Of a stretch of DNA of 64,000 nt, positions 12,313 through 24,559 are shown piece after piece. The DNA is taken from NCBI GenBank assembly GCA_963969495.1, contig OZ018328.1, forward strand, positions 558,001 to 622,000. The letters are read 5' to 3'. A program made the position numbers and the translations under genes. A model generated the notes under the pieces. It searched no databases, was not told the origin of the DNA, and saw nothing but the letters and a program-made list of their open reading frames with translations. The DNA comes from Ceratothoa steindachneri (Eukaryota > Arthropoda > Malacostraca > Isopoda > Cymothoidae). Position 1 is the stretch's first letter. Every line of letters begins with the position of its first letter.

Positions 12313-12864
12313 ACCATTCAAGAGTAGTAAATTACAGTCTGACGGTGACCTGACTCTAAAATACACGTGACAAAACCGAGAAAATACAGAAAACAACCAA
12401 TGTAATGCGCAGGTTTCTTTAGTAAAATAAATCCCAAAGTAAACACATTTTTTTCAAAACTTAAACTAAAATTCAAATTCACAATTTCAATTCAATTCGA
12501 ATTCAACTAAATTAAAATGAAAATAATTTTTTGGGAAAACCCACAAGGGCAATAAAACCCCCGCCTAAAATAATAGCTTGAATGCCAAAAGATCATTAAG
12601 ATCTAAAAAACTAAAAATTAAATTAACTCGATCAATTTAATTAAATAAACTATAAATTCATAGTTTATTCAATATCACAAAAAAAAACTAACAAAATCCA
12701 TACAAAAACCAAAACAACAGAGCTACCCTTTTACTAGGGACCTTTTTGTTCTGTCTCCCACACATCATCTTTTCTCTAAATTCACCCTTTTAACCACTTT
12801 CCTTTCTTACTATCTTTCTCTCTAACTCTATCTAAATTTCACCACTTTTTATGTCCAATGTCGA
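12313..12864. other. AT-rich spacer, likely L5fam 3' region plus unique DNA
   Basis: AT-rich with A-runs and AATTCAA-type short repeats near 12465-12520. It may be the 3' UTR of the preceding L5fam copy. No gene seen. Confidence 0.35.
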
Positions 12865-13347
12865 ATGGAAAGAAAGAATTTCATTAGGGGCAGTTACGGG
12901 ACACTCGGCTCAATACTCGAAGACAGAATCCTTGACGAACTAAATGACCAGATCCACATAACCTATCCTCATCATTACGTGACGCAAGAAAGGAATATGG
13001 AGGAATACGGAGGTAAAATTACTACCGAGGAACTCTCGAAAGTTTTAAAATCCTTCCGTCAACGAACACCTGGGCGAACAGGACTAATACGGGAAAATTT
13101 CTTAAACGCCCCACCTAATATCCTAATGGGGCATTTGAATATCATGAATGCTTGCCTGGACGTGTGTTACTTCCCTGATCACTGGAAGCTAGCAAAAATT
13201 ATATTCATTCCCTAAGCCGGTAAGCCACCGGACACTCCAGCTAACTTCAGGTCTATATCTTTCTTAGAATTTGCAGGGGAAATATTCGAGAAGATATTGG
13301 CCAACAGAGTGAATACGTTTCACGAAAAAAATAATTTGCATAACGAC

Positions 13348-13439
<92 letters not shown>

Positions 13440-13629
13440 GAAGCAGGGGACTTATACACCCACCTTGTGGTACCCCCACCTCGGAGCACCAGATTTGCGT
13501 GGCGTCTTTCTGCTTTTACTTTTCCGTGATCACCGAGAAGTTAGCAAAAGTAAAAGCAGAAAGACGCCACGCAAATCTGGTGCTCCGAGGTGGGGGTACC
13601 ACAAGGTGGGTGTATAAGTCCCCTGCTTC

Positions 13630-13677
<48 letters not shown>

Positions 13678-13890
13678 GTCTACCTTCCCCAGCCTCTGAG
13701 AGAAGGCTCTTTATACGTCCAATTTGCTGATGACGTATCGATGATGTGTACAACACCTTATCGGAATGTGAATTATGTGGCACCGAGTACGGCGGTAGAA
13801 ATCGAAAACATCAACTCTTTCGAGAGGAGATGGAAGATATCTACAAATGGCCCAAAGTTCCTGCTAATCCTACTATTCCGACGGAGATAG
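12865..13890 (+). pseudogene. L5fam LINE RT fragment, copy 2, with rearranged centre
   Basis: The left part (12900-13354) reads SFRQRTPGRTGLIRENFLNA, NACLDVCYFPDHWKLAKIIF, then a stop (TAA at 13213) and FLEFAGEIFEKILANRVNTF, matching copy 1 at 11040-11345. It stops at NLHNDQQH, where a TA tract and a perfect inverted repeat replace the expected sequence. The right arm of that repeat carries ITEKLAKVKA and GVPQGGCISPLLPN in frame-shifted form. The catalytic block FADDVSMM follows at about 13717-13745, and NSFERRWKIS near 13815. The copy ends near 13890. It is clearly inactive. Confidence 0.75.
13355..13676. repeat. Perfect 87-bp inverted repeat between two TA tracts
   Basis: TA dinucleotides run at 13355-13436 and 13633-13676 (the second has one C). 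Between them, 13437-13523 and 13546-13632 are perfect reverse complements, with a 22-base spacer at 13524-13545. The right arm is in the normal RT orientation; the left arm is an inverted duplicate. The structure is expected to form a long hairpin or cruciform. Confidence 0.9.
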
Positions 13891-14329
13891 TTTTGTCTAA
13901 TCAAGATGTGACCCAATGCTTCCTCCTCTAACACCACGTACTGATCCGCTACTTCCTCCTTTGCTCCTACAAGAGCGAGGAGAGAATGGTGGCTCTCATT
14001 TCATGCCCAGTCCTCTTACCCGACCTCTCCTCGGCTGACTTCCCCCAGTTCTGCATCGTTATCTATCCTCGTCTCCCTTTGGTCAGGACGCTTAGAGGGC
14101 ATTTTCTTTTCGTATTCTTGCTGCTTACCTCACTTGACCCGCCCTTTTATCTCGATCGGGCATTACTCTGGACTTTGTGGACCGTTCCGTCCAGGTCTTC
14201 GTGGATTTCTACCTTACCCTGGACCCGTTCTAGAGGCGGAGCCAGGTTATATCTCTGGACTTTGATGCGATTAATTATATAAAGAAGACGCCAGACTCAT
14301 GAGCTGTCTATGGGCCAAGTTTTGTAGGA
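13891..14329. other. Unannotated stretch
   Basis: An open frame (13986-14282) is pyrimidine-rich and looks like chance. Nothing else recognised. Confidence 0.35.
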
Positions 14330-15290
14330 GGGGGGGGTGGAAGAGGAAAGGGGGGAGGGGGAGGGAAGGGAGTGGGCAGGACGGGGAGGGGAGGGAAGGG
14401 AAGGGAGTTGGTGGGATGGGAAGGGAAGGGAATGGGTGGCACGGGAAAGGAATGGGTGGGACAGGAGGTAAAGGGAAGGGATGGAATGAGTTCGACAGGG
14501 AGGGAAGGGAAAAGAAAAGGTGCGACTGGACGGAAGTGAAATGGTGGGAATGCAGAGGAAAAGGTGGGACGGGAGGGGAAGTAAGGAAATGTGTGGGACG
14601 GGAAGGCAATGGAAGGCATTGGGTAGGTCTGGAAGAAAATGTAATGGATGGAAGGGAAGGGAAGAGAATGTGTGGAACTTGGGGAGACGGGGAAAGGAAA
14701 GGGTGAGAAAGAGAGGGAAGGGAATGGAAAGGAAAGGGTGAGAAGGCAGGGGAAGCGAATGGGTGGGGTCAGAAGGGAAGGGAAATGGTGGGAGAAGAGG
14801 GGAAGGGAAGAGAATGGGTGGGACAGGAGGGAAATGAAAGTGGTGGATCCGGAAGGGAAGGAAAACGGGGGAGACGGAAATGGAAGGGACTGGGTGGAAA
14901 GGGAGGAGAAGGTTATTGGGTGGGATTGGGAGGGAAGGGAAATGTGGGAGGGGAGAGGAAGGGAAGGGAAGGGGTGGGACGGGAGATGAAGTGAATACGT
15001 CGGAGAGGAAGGGATGGGATAGGGTGATAAAGGGAAGGAAAGGGAACGGCTGGGATTGGAATGGAAGGGAAATAGGTGGGCAAGGGAGGGGTGGGAAGGA
15101 AGGAGAGGAGGGAGGGTAGCAGAAGGGAAAGGGTGGGAGGGGAAGGGAGGTAAAGTGAAAGGGTGGGACCGGAGTTGAAGGAAAAGGGTGGGATGGGAAG
15201 GGAGAGGAAGGGAAAGGGTAGGCCGGAGAGGGAATGGAAAGGGAAGGGAAAGGGTGCGACGGAAATTGAAAGGAAGGAAAAGGGTTGAAT
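14330..15290. repeat. Polypurine satellite (GGGAAGGGAA type)
   Basis: About 960 bases that are almost all A and G on the plus strand, built from loosely repeated units of the form GGGTGGGACGGGAAGGGAAG with periodic T and C. The open frames read from it on both strands are low-complexity artefacts. Long polypurine tracts can form triplex DNA. Confidence 0.9.
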
Positions 15291-15423
15291 GGCAATAGCA
15301 ATTCAACATGATTTGCATCTCTTCTCCGTGTCACTAAATAGAGCCTGAGTTTACCATGTGTCACCATTACGGGGCTGCAAGTGGTCGTTAGCTGCAACCT
15401 TCCTAACCACAAGAAAACTATTA
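15291..15423. repeat. Repeat Z copy 1, left part (mariner insertion host)
   Basis: Matches 50780-50912, including CATCTCTTCTCC and TTACCATGTGTCACCATTAC, then GTGGTCGTTAGCTGCAACCT. It is interrupted at the TA (15422-15423) by the mariner and resumes at 16826. Confidence 0.8.
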
Positions 15424-16825
15424 TTGGGTTAAGGAATAAGTTCTTGCGGTTTTATTAAATTTATTCATTACCATTAATAATTTTAGAAAAACTTTATTTT
15501 TAATTTATAACGAAATGCAATTTAATCAATAATGTATTATCCGTTGTTATTTACAACTTCCTCTCAACGTTCAACTAGTTTTTCGATGCCTCTGCAATAA
15601 AAATCTCTGGATCTTGATCCGAAGTACTCGTCTAACCAGGTTCTTAATTCCACATCAGTATTGAACGAAATGCCGCGCAAATTTTTGAAGCGCGATCGGA
15701 AAAGATGGAAATCCGATGGAACCAAATCTGGCGAATATGAAGGATGCGGCAGGATTTCCCAATTAAGCGTTTGGATGGCATCTTTTGTCATATTGGCAAA
15801 TGTGAGGACGAGGATTGTCGTGTTGCAGAAGAACTCCATAACGTCGATGAGATCGCTTTTCACGAATAGCTTCGGCGAGTCAATACATTTGTTGAACGTA
15901 GAGTTCTGCATTGACAATCTTGTTGTTCGCAAGGACTCATAAAGAATGATGCCTTCACAATCCCACCACACACACAGCATCGTCTTTCGTGGATGAAGTC
16001 CTTGCTTTAATCGCGGAAGTGTTTTTTTATTGGGGCTAAGCCATTGTTTTCGATGGTTCATGCTGACATAAACACACCACTTTTCGTCGCCAGTGATGAT
16101 GCGGTGAAGAAATCTGTCCTTATATCCACGAGTAACCTTGTGACGAGCAAGCAAACCTGTGGCAATCGTGGAGCGTTGAAGTTTGTTGCTTTCGCTCAAA
16201 GTGTGCGGAACCGATGCACCGAGTTTTTTAACTTTCCCCATCGAATGAAGGTGATTCACTACAGTTTTCTGATCACAGGCCAATTATACAGCCGATTTCG
16301 AGTCGATTGACGAGGATTTTCATGAAGAAGGTCGTTCAATCGATCTTCATCCAACTTAATGGGGCGACCAGAACGTTCTTCCTCATTAAAATTGAAATGA
16401 CCGTTTTTGAAACGTGAAAAGCCCCATTGATCTGTCCTTTCGATAAAGCATTTTCTCCGTACACAGCACAAATATCGCGACGAGCTTTAGCTGCGTTTGC
16501 ATTGTTCCCATCTCGATTGAAAATGAATAACAACAAGTGTCGAAAATGCGCCTTTCTTTCAACTTGACAATCCATTTTGAGGGTACAGAACAAAAAAATA
16601 AATTAACACAACTTTTAAATAAACCGCAATGACTTATTACTCAACTTCAAGACGTAGCCTAAACAAAAGCGTAATAGTCTACGTTGTTAAGAGACGTAGC
16701 CTAACCTTTGCAAATTTTGCTCTTATTATTTATTATTGTTTCTTAATATGTGCACAAATCACGTCAACAAAACTTAAATCAATACAACATTAAAAAAAAA
16801 CGCAAGAACTTATTCCTCAACCTAA
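15424..16825 (-). mobile_element. mariner (Tc1/mariner superfamily) transposon, defective
   Basis: The element is 1402 bp, bounded by inverted repeats TTRGGTTRAGGAATAAGTTC followed by TTGCG (15424-15449 and 16800-16825; 24 of the first 26 bases agree) and flanked by TA on each side (15422-15423, 16826-16827). The matching repeat at 50.9 kb has a single TA there, so the insertion site is confirmed. A weaker TIR-like block ending in GACTTATTACTCAAC lies at about 16617-16645, and two AGACGTAGCCTAA copies lie at about 16650 and 16692, so the right end may be extended or rearranged. Confidence 0.9.
15564..16593 (-). pseudogene. mariner transposase, frameshifted
   Basis: The frame runs right to left. 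The N-terminal helix-turn-helix part reads VERKAHFRHLLLFIFNRD and DICAVYGENALSKGQINGAF (16340-16580). A frameshift near 16430 leads to the second frame, which has RSGRPIKLDEDRLNDLL. The catalytic region (15564-16283) has the first Asp in TGDEKW and the third in YSPDLVPSDFHLF, the spacing and motifs of a D,D34D mariner transposase. The second Asp is visible only in the adjacent frame (LLQHDNPRPH, near 15800-15830), so two compensating frameshifts surround it. Length is near the usual 340-350 residues. It cannot make an active protein. The likely start is an ATG near 16575, giving MDCQVERKAH. Confidence 0.85.
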
Positions 16826-17210
16826 TACAACCATAAAGAAAGGCACTCGCCTTAGAGTCTTCGAACATCGATGGCGACATTCGCCCTTAGAACATCAAGG
16901 TTATCATTCACCCTCAATTCTCCATTCGCCCTTAATGTTAAAACATCGAAGTCGTCCATCAGTGCTTGAAACATCAAGGGCGGCAATCGACTGCACGTCT
17001 TAAAACATCGATGGCGACCTTCAATTTCAATATCAAGGACCTCATTTGCCTTCAAGTCCTAAAAAATCATCGTTGGAATTCGCCATTAAGTAAGTCCTAT
17101 AAAACATGGTTGTAATTCAATCCCAATATTAAAACTTCCATGGTTCTATTCGCCCTCAATTCCTAAAATATTTATCCCTCAACTCTTAAAACATTGAGGG
17201 CGTCATTCAT
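16826..17210. repeat. Repeat Z copy 1, right part, with degenerate tandem units
   Basis: After the mariner, the sequence resumes the Z repeat (TTAGAGTCTTNNAACATCGATGGCGACATTC, also at 50936-50966). It continues as about 11 degenerate units of roughly 28-38 bases of the form AAAACATCGATGGCGACATT followed by CGCCCTCAATTCCT. No coding signal. Confidence 0.75.
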
Positions 17211-18609
17211 CAACATACCTATGTATATACAGAACCGTCCAAAACTAAAGATCAAAATAGGAGATCTAGTGTACCAATGCAATGTTTTACCCAACTAGAA
17301 TTTCTGTGGCGGAGGGGGGCGATTCACAGTCGAGGGGCCACATTCTACGATAATTCGCTACCCTCAATTCTGTGGGAAGCTAAAAAGCACCAGAATAAAA
17401 ATTAACCAAAACCACCAAGGGCAGGTCGGACAAAGAGAAAGTTTTTAAAATAAGGTTATGAGGAAAAGATAAAGTTATTTAATGTTAATAACGTTTGAAA
17501 GAGTCCTAATAGACTTTTGGGCATGCTGGGAGCCTGTAGTGCGCACAATTCTCCCTAACCTCTTCTGTGGAGGAAGACCATCATAGAATTAGTCTCAAGA
17601 CTCAAACGAGATTGCGTTGGCTGCATCACGACGTCCAGAGAAGAGCTGCTAGAGGAGATTCTTCATTTCCAATGCAAAAAAATCACTCGACCAGTTTTGC
17701 ATCACGTTCGAGTTGGCCAATGTTTGAGAGGAAAAGTGATCTTAATATTAGTGATCGCTATGGTTTTTAGATTAACTCAGGAATGGACAGAAGACATTTT
17801 CATTTACTTAATTGCTACTGTTGAATTTTCTTTCGTGTCTCCCAAAACTCAAATGTGCTGAATGATTTGCTACGGCCACTGATGAAGTATCAGATGAATA
17901 GAAGTATCGATAAAGAAGTAAAGCGTTCAGCAAGAGTGTTTTTTCATCATCTTCGCTCTTGAGAAGCTTATCTTGGTTATCTTGAGGCGGCTCCTCCAGG
18001 TGTAGCAAGGACAGCCATGTTGCAGGTGACATCTAGAAGCTCACGTGCCCTCCGGTCCACACTGCCCTCTTATGGAAGTGCGGCAACATATCTTCACAAC
18101 ATATTTTCAATTCTTCTAATTTCACATCATTCTTCACATATCTCTCATCATACACACGATGCCTCCGTGTGTAAGAAGAAAAGAATCCCTCGTATTTAAG
18201 TTTGTGAAACTGTGTAGTAAAAATACCCCAAAATATCATTATCACTATTATTATTAATATTATTAATCGTTCTCCTCCTTCTTCTTCTTAATTTATAATA
18301 AAAATATTTGTTAAAACTGAGGGAAGTGAAGCCTAGCGAGGCCCCGCTATGCCAGAAACGGCCATAAAAGGCAATGTCCTCGAGACCCGGAAAAGGCAAG
18401 ATCTAAAGCGAGCCCTTGAACCCTCTGAAATTGGGACCCTATTAGAAGGGCAACTTAGGATGAGTAAAGCAAAAACAAAAGCAATCCATGCCAATTAACC
18501 CCTCCCCCACAGACTCAATCCAAAATAAATAGTGGAGGGAAGAGTAAGTTCCTAAAGGATCGAATTCCTGGTTGCGTAAGGAGTGAGAAATCCTATTGAT
18601 TGGGTTACT
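17211..18609. other. Unannotated stretch
   Basis: Short chance frames only. A TTA/CTT-rich run lies near 18240-18300. I recognise nothing. Confidence 0.35.
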
Positions 18610-19085
18610 TTTGGCAACGACTCAAAACACATTCACAGATTCGTGATATTAGCCAAAGTTTGCGTGATGAATCTTTCTTCGAAATTGCCGCTTCTATAGG
18701 TATAAAATATTATTTGCTCTTCTTAATCATCGTCTCGAAACACGTGGCAAACCCATTATTACTGTTTCATATACCGACGCTTGTCCAATCGACTCGGACT
18801 AAGTAAAGTTGCAAAGGTCTTTCAAACCTTTCAGAACACTGCACTTACAAGTTAATCGATCAGTTATGGAAATTAGATTCCGTAAATTATAGAGACGAAT
18901 GTGGCGTTCCATTAGTAACCACACCAACAGCCAATAAACAAAGAGGGTTCGGAGGTGTATGGAACCGAACCACATCATTTATCGAGGCCAGTTTTCCGCC
19001 AGCACAAGTCAATAGTCGTGTCCTGAAAGAGTGGAATAAAGTGCGATCTCTTCATTTAATTCATCTTAAGACTCAACTTTTCTGA
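18610..19085 (+). pseudogene. Possible decayed C-terminus of an unclassified LINE
   Basis: The plus strand has a frame without ATG from about 18838 to a TGA at 19083-19085. It ends VNSRVLKEWNKVRSLHLIHL, which recalls the NRVVDxWNxLP...FKxRLD block at the end of many non-LTR RT proteins. Upstream, another frame carries WQRLKTHSQIRDISQSLRDE and LLNHRLETRGKPIITVSYTD. These could be one protein broken by frameshifts. I cannot place it in a clade and there is no RT catalytic motif, so this is weak. Confidence 0.25.
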
Positions 19086-22000
19086 TGAATTCGTTGTTGT
19101 TACGTAAAAGAAAGAGTCGATAACCAACGAGGGTTTCTCCACCAGAATGTGTGTGAGGATAGATCTGGGAAGAAAGTGGTTAAGAAATTATTCAGGAAAC
19201 ACAGATCCGCCTACGCGTGTTGGAGCCTTTTAGAGCATTCAATCGCACAGATGTTACTTGCAGCAGGATTGCAAGTGGTACCCCTAAAACACTTCTTGGT
19301 GAAATGTTCTTCGAAATCCAAAATCCAAAATTTGTGTCGCTCAAAAAAGGAAAAATGTTTAAAAGAGTTCTTAAAAATCCCATTGAAAATCCAATGAGTT
19401 GAGAGCTCAAATTCCCTTGGATTTTAAGGTATTCGAATGGATTTGGATCCACAATTAAGTTCCGGCGATAGACTTGCACAAAGTAGACTTAGTCTTAGGC
19501 AAGTTACTCTCTTTTGATGATCAATACATGCAGGAACATGGAAACACTACGGGTAAGATTGATTTTGATTAATGAACAACAATTTGATTTGTGGTAGAGG
19601 TGGAAGAGAGAGAGAGTGAGTGAGAGAGAGGGGGGATGGCCTGCAGCGGGAATTGAAGCAGTCGTCTTTTATCTTTCCTTCGTTCTTTATTTTAGGAGAA
19701 TTGCACCACCAGTCCCTTCGTAATCGCGGACGAAATTTGCCGAAAGCGTAATGAAGTTTACATAAAGATCAAAATGTCAGCAAACACAAAGGCACCAGTG
19801 CAGACGGTTTTCATTAAGTTGGGGTACCCGTTTCGGGGCAGGTCAATGTTATTTTCTTTTTTTCAATCGGTTGCTCCAAACAAGCCCTGAAAACTCGTCG
19901 CAAATCGAACCCTGTACTTGGGTATGGAATTCCAATAGGCAAGCGAGAGAGAGGTCTTTTACCCACCTAAGTATAATAATAATATGGGTGGCTTCACCAT
20001 TCCTCCTTACAAGAGGAGCTTGCGCTTCGCATGCAGACCGGCCTGTGGCCTACGATGTATCCAGCCCTGGCAAGGGTTTTTGGTCTAAAAAATAAAAGGT
20101 TTCCAGTACATATCTCCTAATAATTGACTCTTGGTCTATCTTTTTCACATCGATGATTATTTTTCTATGCCTAAAGGAGAGAAAAAAGACCTTTATCGAA
20201 TTCATTTTTAAATAGGTAAAAAACAATCCACACCGCTCTTTTTATCACCTAAACTTGCTCCAATAATTTCATTTTGCTTTTCTCGTTTTAAAGTATCAGT
20301 AGCTTCTTTTATTTCCTGCTAAAGACTAAAATTTAAAATCACTTTTTGGAAATAACTTTGATAAAACCTTCGAATATACGAAAAATTAAAAAAGTGCCTC
20401 AATTTTAATAAAATTTCTGAACTTTATTATTTGTAATTCATTTCTTTTAAAAAATCAAAATCATTTGAAAATAATATTTACTTTTAGTCGCGTGCGACTC
20501 TATATATCTCTATGTCGGTCGGTCAACAGACCTTGTTTCTGAACTTCCCCATTTTGTTTTAAAAAATTCTCACTTTTGGACATAACTACATAAGTCCATT
20601 TCCCGAAATTTACTCAATTGTGTTGACAAACTTATTTTTAAAACGAAAATAATTCCACAAAAATCGTGATGTTAAATTTTAGTGTAATGGAGGTTTATTT
20701 AATCATTCGTTATTTACCGTGTATGTCTGATGTTACCCTTAGGCAGAAACGGAGGCCTATTTCATACAAACATTGGCGGTTTACCATCAATTTCCAAGAA
20801 AAGTTTATAATTTACGGACTACAAAACAGGTTTAATAAAAAAATTTGTGTCACTTTTTAAATCATAGCAACAGCCAATTTACCCGATGCACCCTGGTTGT
20901 GGTTTGTCTCTCGTGAACACCAGGGCCATCTGTGAACCAAGATTAATTCTGGTACTCGAAGAAGAGGTCAGGAAAGTTAAATCCGTTCGCCGGTCCCGAG
21001 TGTTATCATTGACCTCGTTCTTTAATTTCTTTACTTTCCATTTTGTGTCTTTGTTTCTTTACCTTCATTTTATTTATTAGGGAACTGTTGATTGATCTTG
21101 TCCCTCCCTTTTCTATGTTGTTTTCTGATCCTTTTTGAAATTCCTGTTGAAAACATTGTGAATAATTAGGAAAAGACCCACAACGCTTTTGTACAAATGT
21201 GAAAGATAATTTAGTTTCAAATAATGAATCTTGAATCTAATTCTAGCCTTGTTTCTCATTTCTTTCAGGCATAATTTCCTTTTTCAATTGCCACATCATT
21301 CACTCCACCAGGTGAACTTTACTGAAAATGAAGAAATTCTTTCTTAATATCTGTTTTCTCTTCTTGGTAAAAGTTGTCTTTGTTATTAGTGAAACCAGTT
21401 GGATTCCCGACGGATACTGCACATCCTCTGACCGGGTCTCTTCCTACGTGTCTGTCGGAAGAATGACGAAAGTATCATGAGCCATTAAGGGCAGGTGGCA
21501 GGGGTGTTTCTGTCCTAAGTTCACAGGTAGGTGAATCAAGAATCTTTCACCAGAAATAGAACCCCATTTTTAAATATTTACTTTGATTATAATAAAATAT
21601 AACTTACATTAGATCAGGACTTTCATCAAATGCTGCCTCGCCCTCCGGGATTGCTTACCTCATTTTACTCGTCTCCTTTATCCTTTTTAGCTTAACTTAG
21701 ATTAGTTTATCCTTACGCACATCCGCATCGTATCCAACAGCCAAGTTTCATTATCAAGGATCACTTCAGAAAACTATGGTGGCGCAAAACTGATCTTTTT
21801 GGAGTTTCTAACACGTCAAAACCCTCCCACACTTTCCATAACTCACTCTCACCTTTAGTCATTTCACACAAAGCTTAGTCAAACGAAACCTCGTTATAAA
21901 AACTATCCACCAAATTTTTAAACATCTACACAAACAGGGCAATTCATTTTTACCTCCTTATTTCTTCCATTATTTTTGTAGACAAAAGCAATTACTGCAC

Positions 22001-23744
22001 TACTCTAATAAACTCTTACTCTCCCATCCTGGCACGATCGATACCTCACCATTGAGCTCTACTTAATCAGCTTCTTCAAGCATTACCTAATACTTCACTT
22101 CTGATATTTTCATCACCAGGCGATTTCAATTCTTCATTTCTTTACGATCCAACTGGTCAGCGCCCTCTGTATACCCCCCAAACCACTCACATCCACATTC
22201 AGCTTTGGATATGAAACCTCTCATTTATCTAAGGATATAAATTTGGTCAACAGACAGAGAATGCCGATTGGGAGGAATTAGCACAGTTGCTCATCGGGGG
22301 AACGAGGCAACATTCCGTCGCTTCCGAGCCAAAGTTTCCACGGAAGATGTCGCTTACCAAAAAACAGCAAAGAGGTCGGAAATCCTTCATAAACCCAAAT
22401 CTTCTTTCAGATTCATTTCATTCAAAGTTTGCCATAATCTTCTCAGTTACATAAATCTGTATTTTGAGTGGCGTAGTATTAGTGTGTAACAGAATATTTA
22501 AAATCTTCTAAGCAGAAAGCGATTATTACCGTGTAGTGCAAAATATTCTCTCAAACGGCCCTAAATCATACAAAATAAGGTACTCACAGTCATCAGAGGA
22601 TGACAAAAAACACACCAATCCCACACCTCCATGCTGAAAACAAAATATTACCCACTAAATTACACACATCAAAGTAACCCAACACTTCAGCATAGTAAAA
22701 ATTCACCCCACCTCAACCTCCACTTCACAATTCAGCCACTACAACCAGACAAAAAAATATCCCCAGCACAGTAATTCTAAGCTAAGCTCAAAATGTTCCC
22801 CCACTCTCACCGAAATTACACCTCAATAAAACATGCTCATACAATCCAAAATCGCGAACAACGATCAACCACCACAAATCCACTCCTCAGAGCAATTCAT
22901 CAACACAAAACAAAGAGTACTCTTATCGCAACACCATGCTGAGCGATCTCCCAGACTACAACAATACAAACACAGAATAAAGCTCGCGCAAACACCAACA
23001 TTTACTCGGTGCCATCGAGCCCCAGAAGACAGAATTAACCTCCTTGATTGCCATAATCTCACTTTCGCACACTCCATCACATCACTATGAAAACTGTAGA
23101 CCCACCCCGGATACGTTGTGGTATTCCTGGGGGCCGCCTGCCCCACTTTTAATAAGATGAGGATTTTAAGGTTAATACTCATTATTTATCGCTGTTAAAT
23201 CCCTTTGGATCTCGCTGGAATCGAACCCCAAACCTTCATTTCATAAAAAACCTTCTCAATTTCTTAATCGACTTCCATTAATTTAATTGTTCAAAATTCA
23301 ACCCTATCTCCTCCTTGAATGGACAGGACAAGTCCTGTCTTTGTCGACAGGACTTGACTCCTTTCCTTTGCCTTGGCTTGAAGGGTTGCTTTAATAATAC
23401 TTCCTGGAGTTCTGTCATAACAATTGCCACCTTTTCTCAATCCACCAACTTCCAACAATCTCCATTCTCTCTCTCTTAATTTTAGGTACACCCATAATGA
23501 AGGGCTTAGATAGAGATTGACATTCTACGATTGAATAAAACCAGTTGATTTGGGTTTCAAAGCCACTTAATTAATACTGATGCCCGCAGGGGGGTACCCT
23601 GTGGAGCCTTTTACACTGGACACCCGGGAGAGCTGTACTCCAGAACGGCCCGAGGGCAAATTAGGGAAGCCCTGTCACTCGGTTAACCTCAACACTCTGA
23701 TGGCGCCGGGGAAAGTTGTGGGTGCGCTAATTTAGCTTTATTTA
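19086..23744. other. Long unannotated stretch with a short GA tract
   Basis: No gene or element recognised across 4.6 kb. A GA-rich microsatellite lies at 19604-19637. A block at about 20490-20545 (GCGTGCGACTCTA, then TATGTCGGTCGGTC) resembles the reverse complement of 56388-56440, so both may belong to an old element. B-box-like TCGAACC motifs near 19900 and 23220 are discussed among rejected items. A GC-rich block at 23580-23720 is unique in this window. Confidence 0.4.
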
Positions 23745-23985
23745 TTCGTAATAGTTGTTATTGTTATTATCATTCTTCTTATTATAATTTATTTTTATAA
23801 ATTATTTATTATGATTATTATTAATCTTTATTTCTCATGATTATTATTACTTATCATTAGTTATTATGTATTTGTGCATTATTGTTATTATCGTGTATGT
23901 TTATTATTATGGGTTATTATTACTTATTACTATTATTATTATTTGGTGGAAGTATTTTTTATTATTATTATATTTATTTTGGCTA
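23745..23985. repeat. TTA/TTAT-rich low-complexity tract
   Basis: About 240 bases dominated by TTATTA and TTATTATTG units with interruptions. No coding signal. Confidence 0.75.
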
Positions 23986-24559
23986 AACCCTAAACCTCTT
24001 CTCCCCGCGTTTATACCAGGAGGACTGTTCCCACCTGGAGAGAGTTCGGTCTGGTAGCCATGGTGCCTTGGTCAACTGCATGCGATCCCGGGGTCACATA
24101 GCACCAGGGTATGATAATAATAGATGACCACCCACCCTACTCGTTAGGGAACCCGCCCCACTTTACTTCTCTTTATTACATACCCGCCTACCCCCTTTCA
24201 AACTTACCCTCTATCCACAGATGTTCTGTCTACTCGGCGCACTTTCCTCCTCTTATGGGTTCTTAGTCGAGGGGCAGTGCATACCCTAAGGTCACTACCT
24301 TCTGTGGGGGCCAAAAAAACCCTGACTAAGGCAAGTATTAGCCACGGGGTGTGTTAGGCCGTCGACTCTTCTCACCCTCTTCCAGTACACAGAGAAGGTG
24401 GCGACGCCGGAACAATTCTTTATGGTTAAAACTCGACGACATTTTCGCCTGAATGGCGCACCCCCAAAACGAAGGACCCCTGGACCGAGTATTTGCAAAT
24501 GTGCTCATTATCTAATTTTGTGATCTTTTGGAGATTTTTCTATTTACCTCCCAAGGCAT
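23986..24559. other. Unannotated stretch
   Basis: No recognised gene or repeat. The minus-strand frame at 24295-24498 looks like chance. Confidence 0.35.

Noticed and set aside
13264..13783. Ile-Tyr repeat proteins
   Set aside because: Translation of TA dinucleotide tracts.
14297..15412. Long Pro/Ser/Phe-rich minus frame (371 aa) and overlapping frames
   Set aside because: Produced by a polypurine tract; every frame is low complexity and there are no domains.
19870..19975. tRNA-like B box (TCGAACC on plus) suggesting a tRNA or tRNA-derived SINE
   Set aside because: The T-arm stem does not pair, there is no clear A box, and no second copy is seen in the window.
23190..23245. Second B-box-like GGTTCGATTCC (minus strand)
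   Set aside because: No cloverleaf can be built by eye; a SINE remnant is possible but unsupported.
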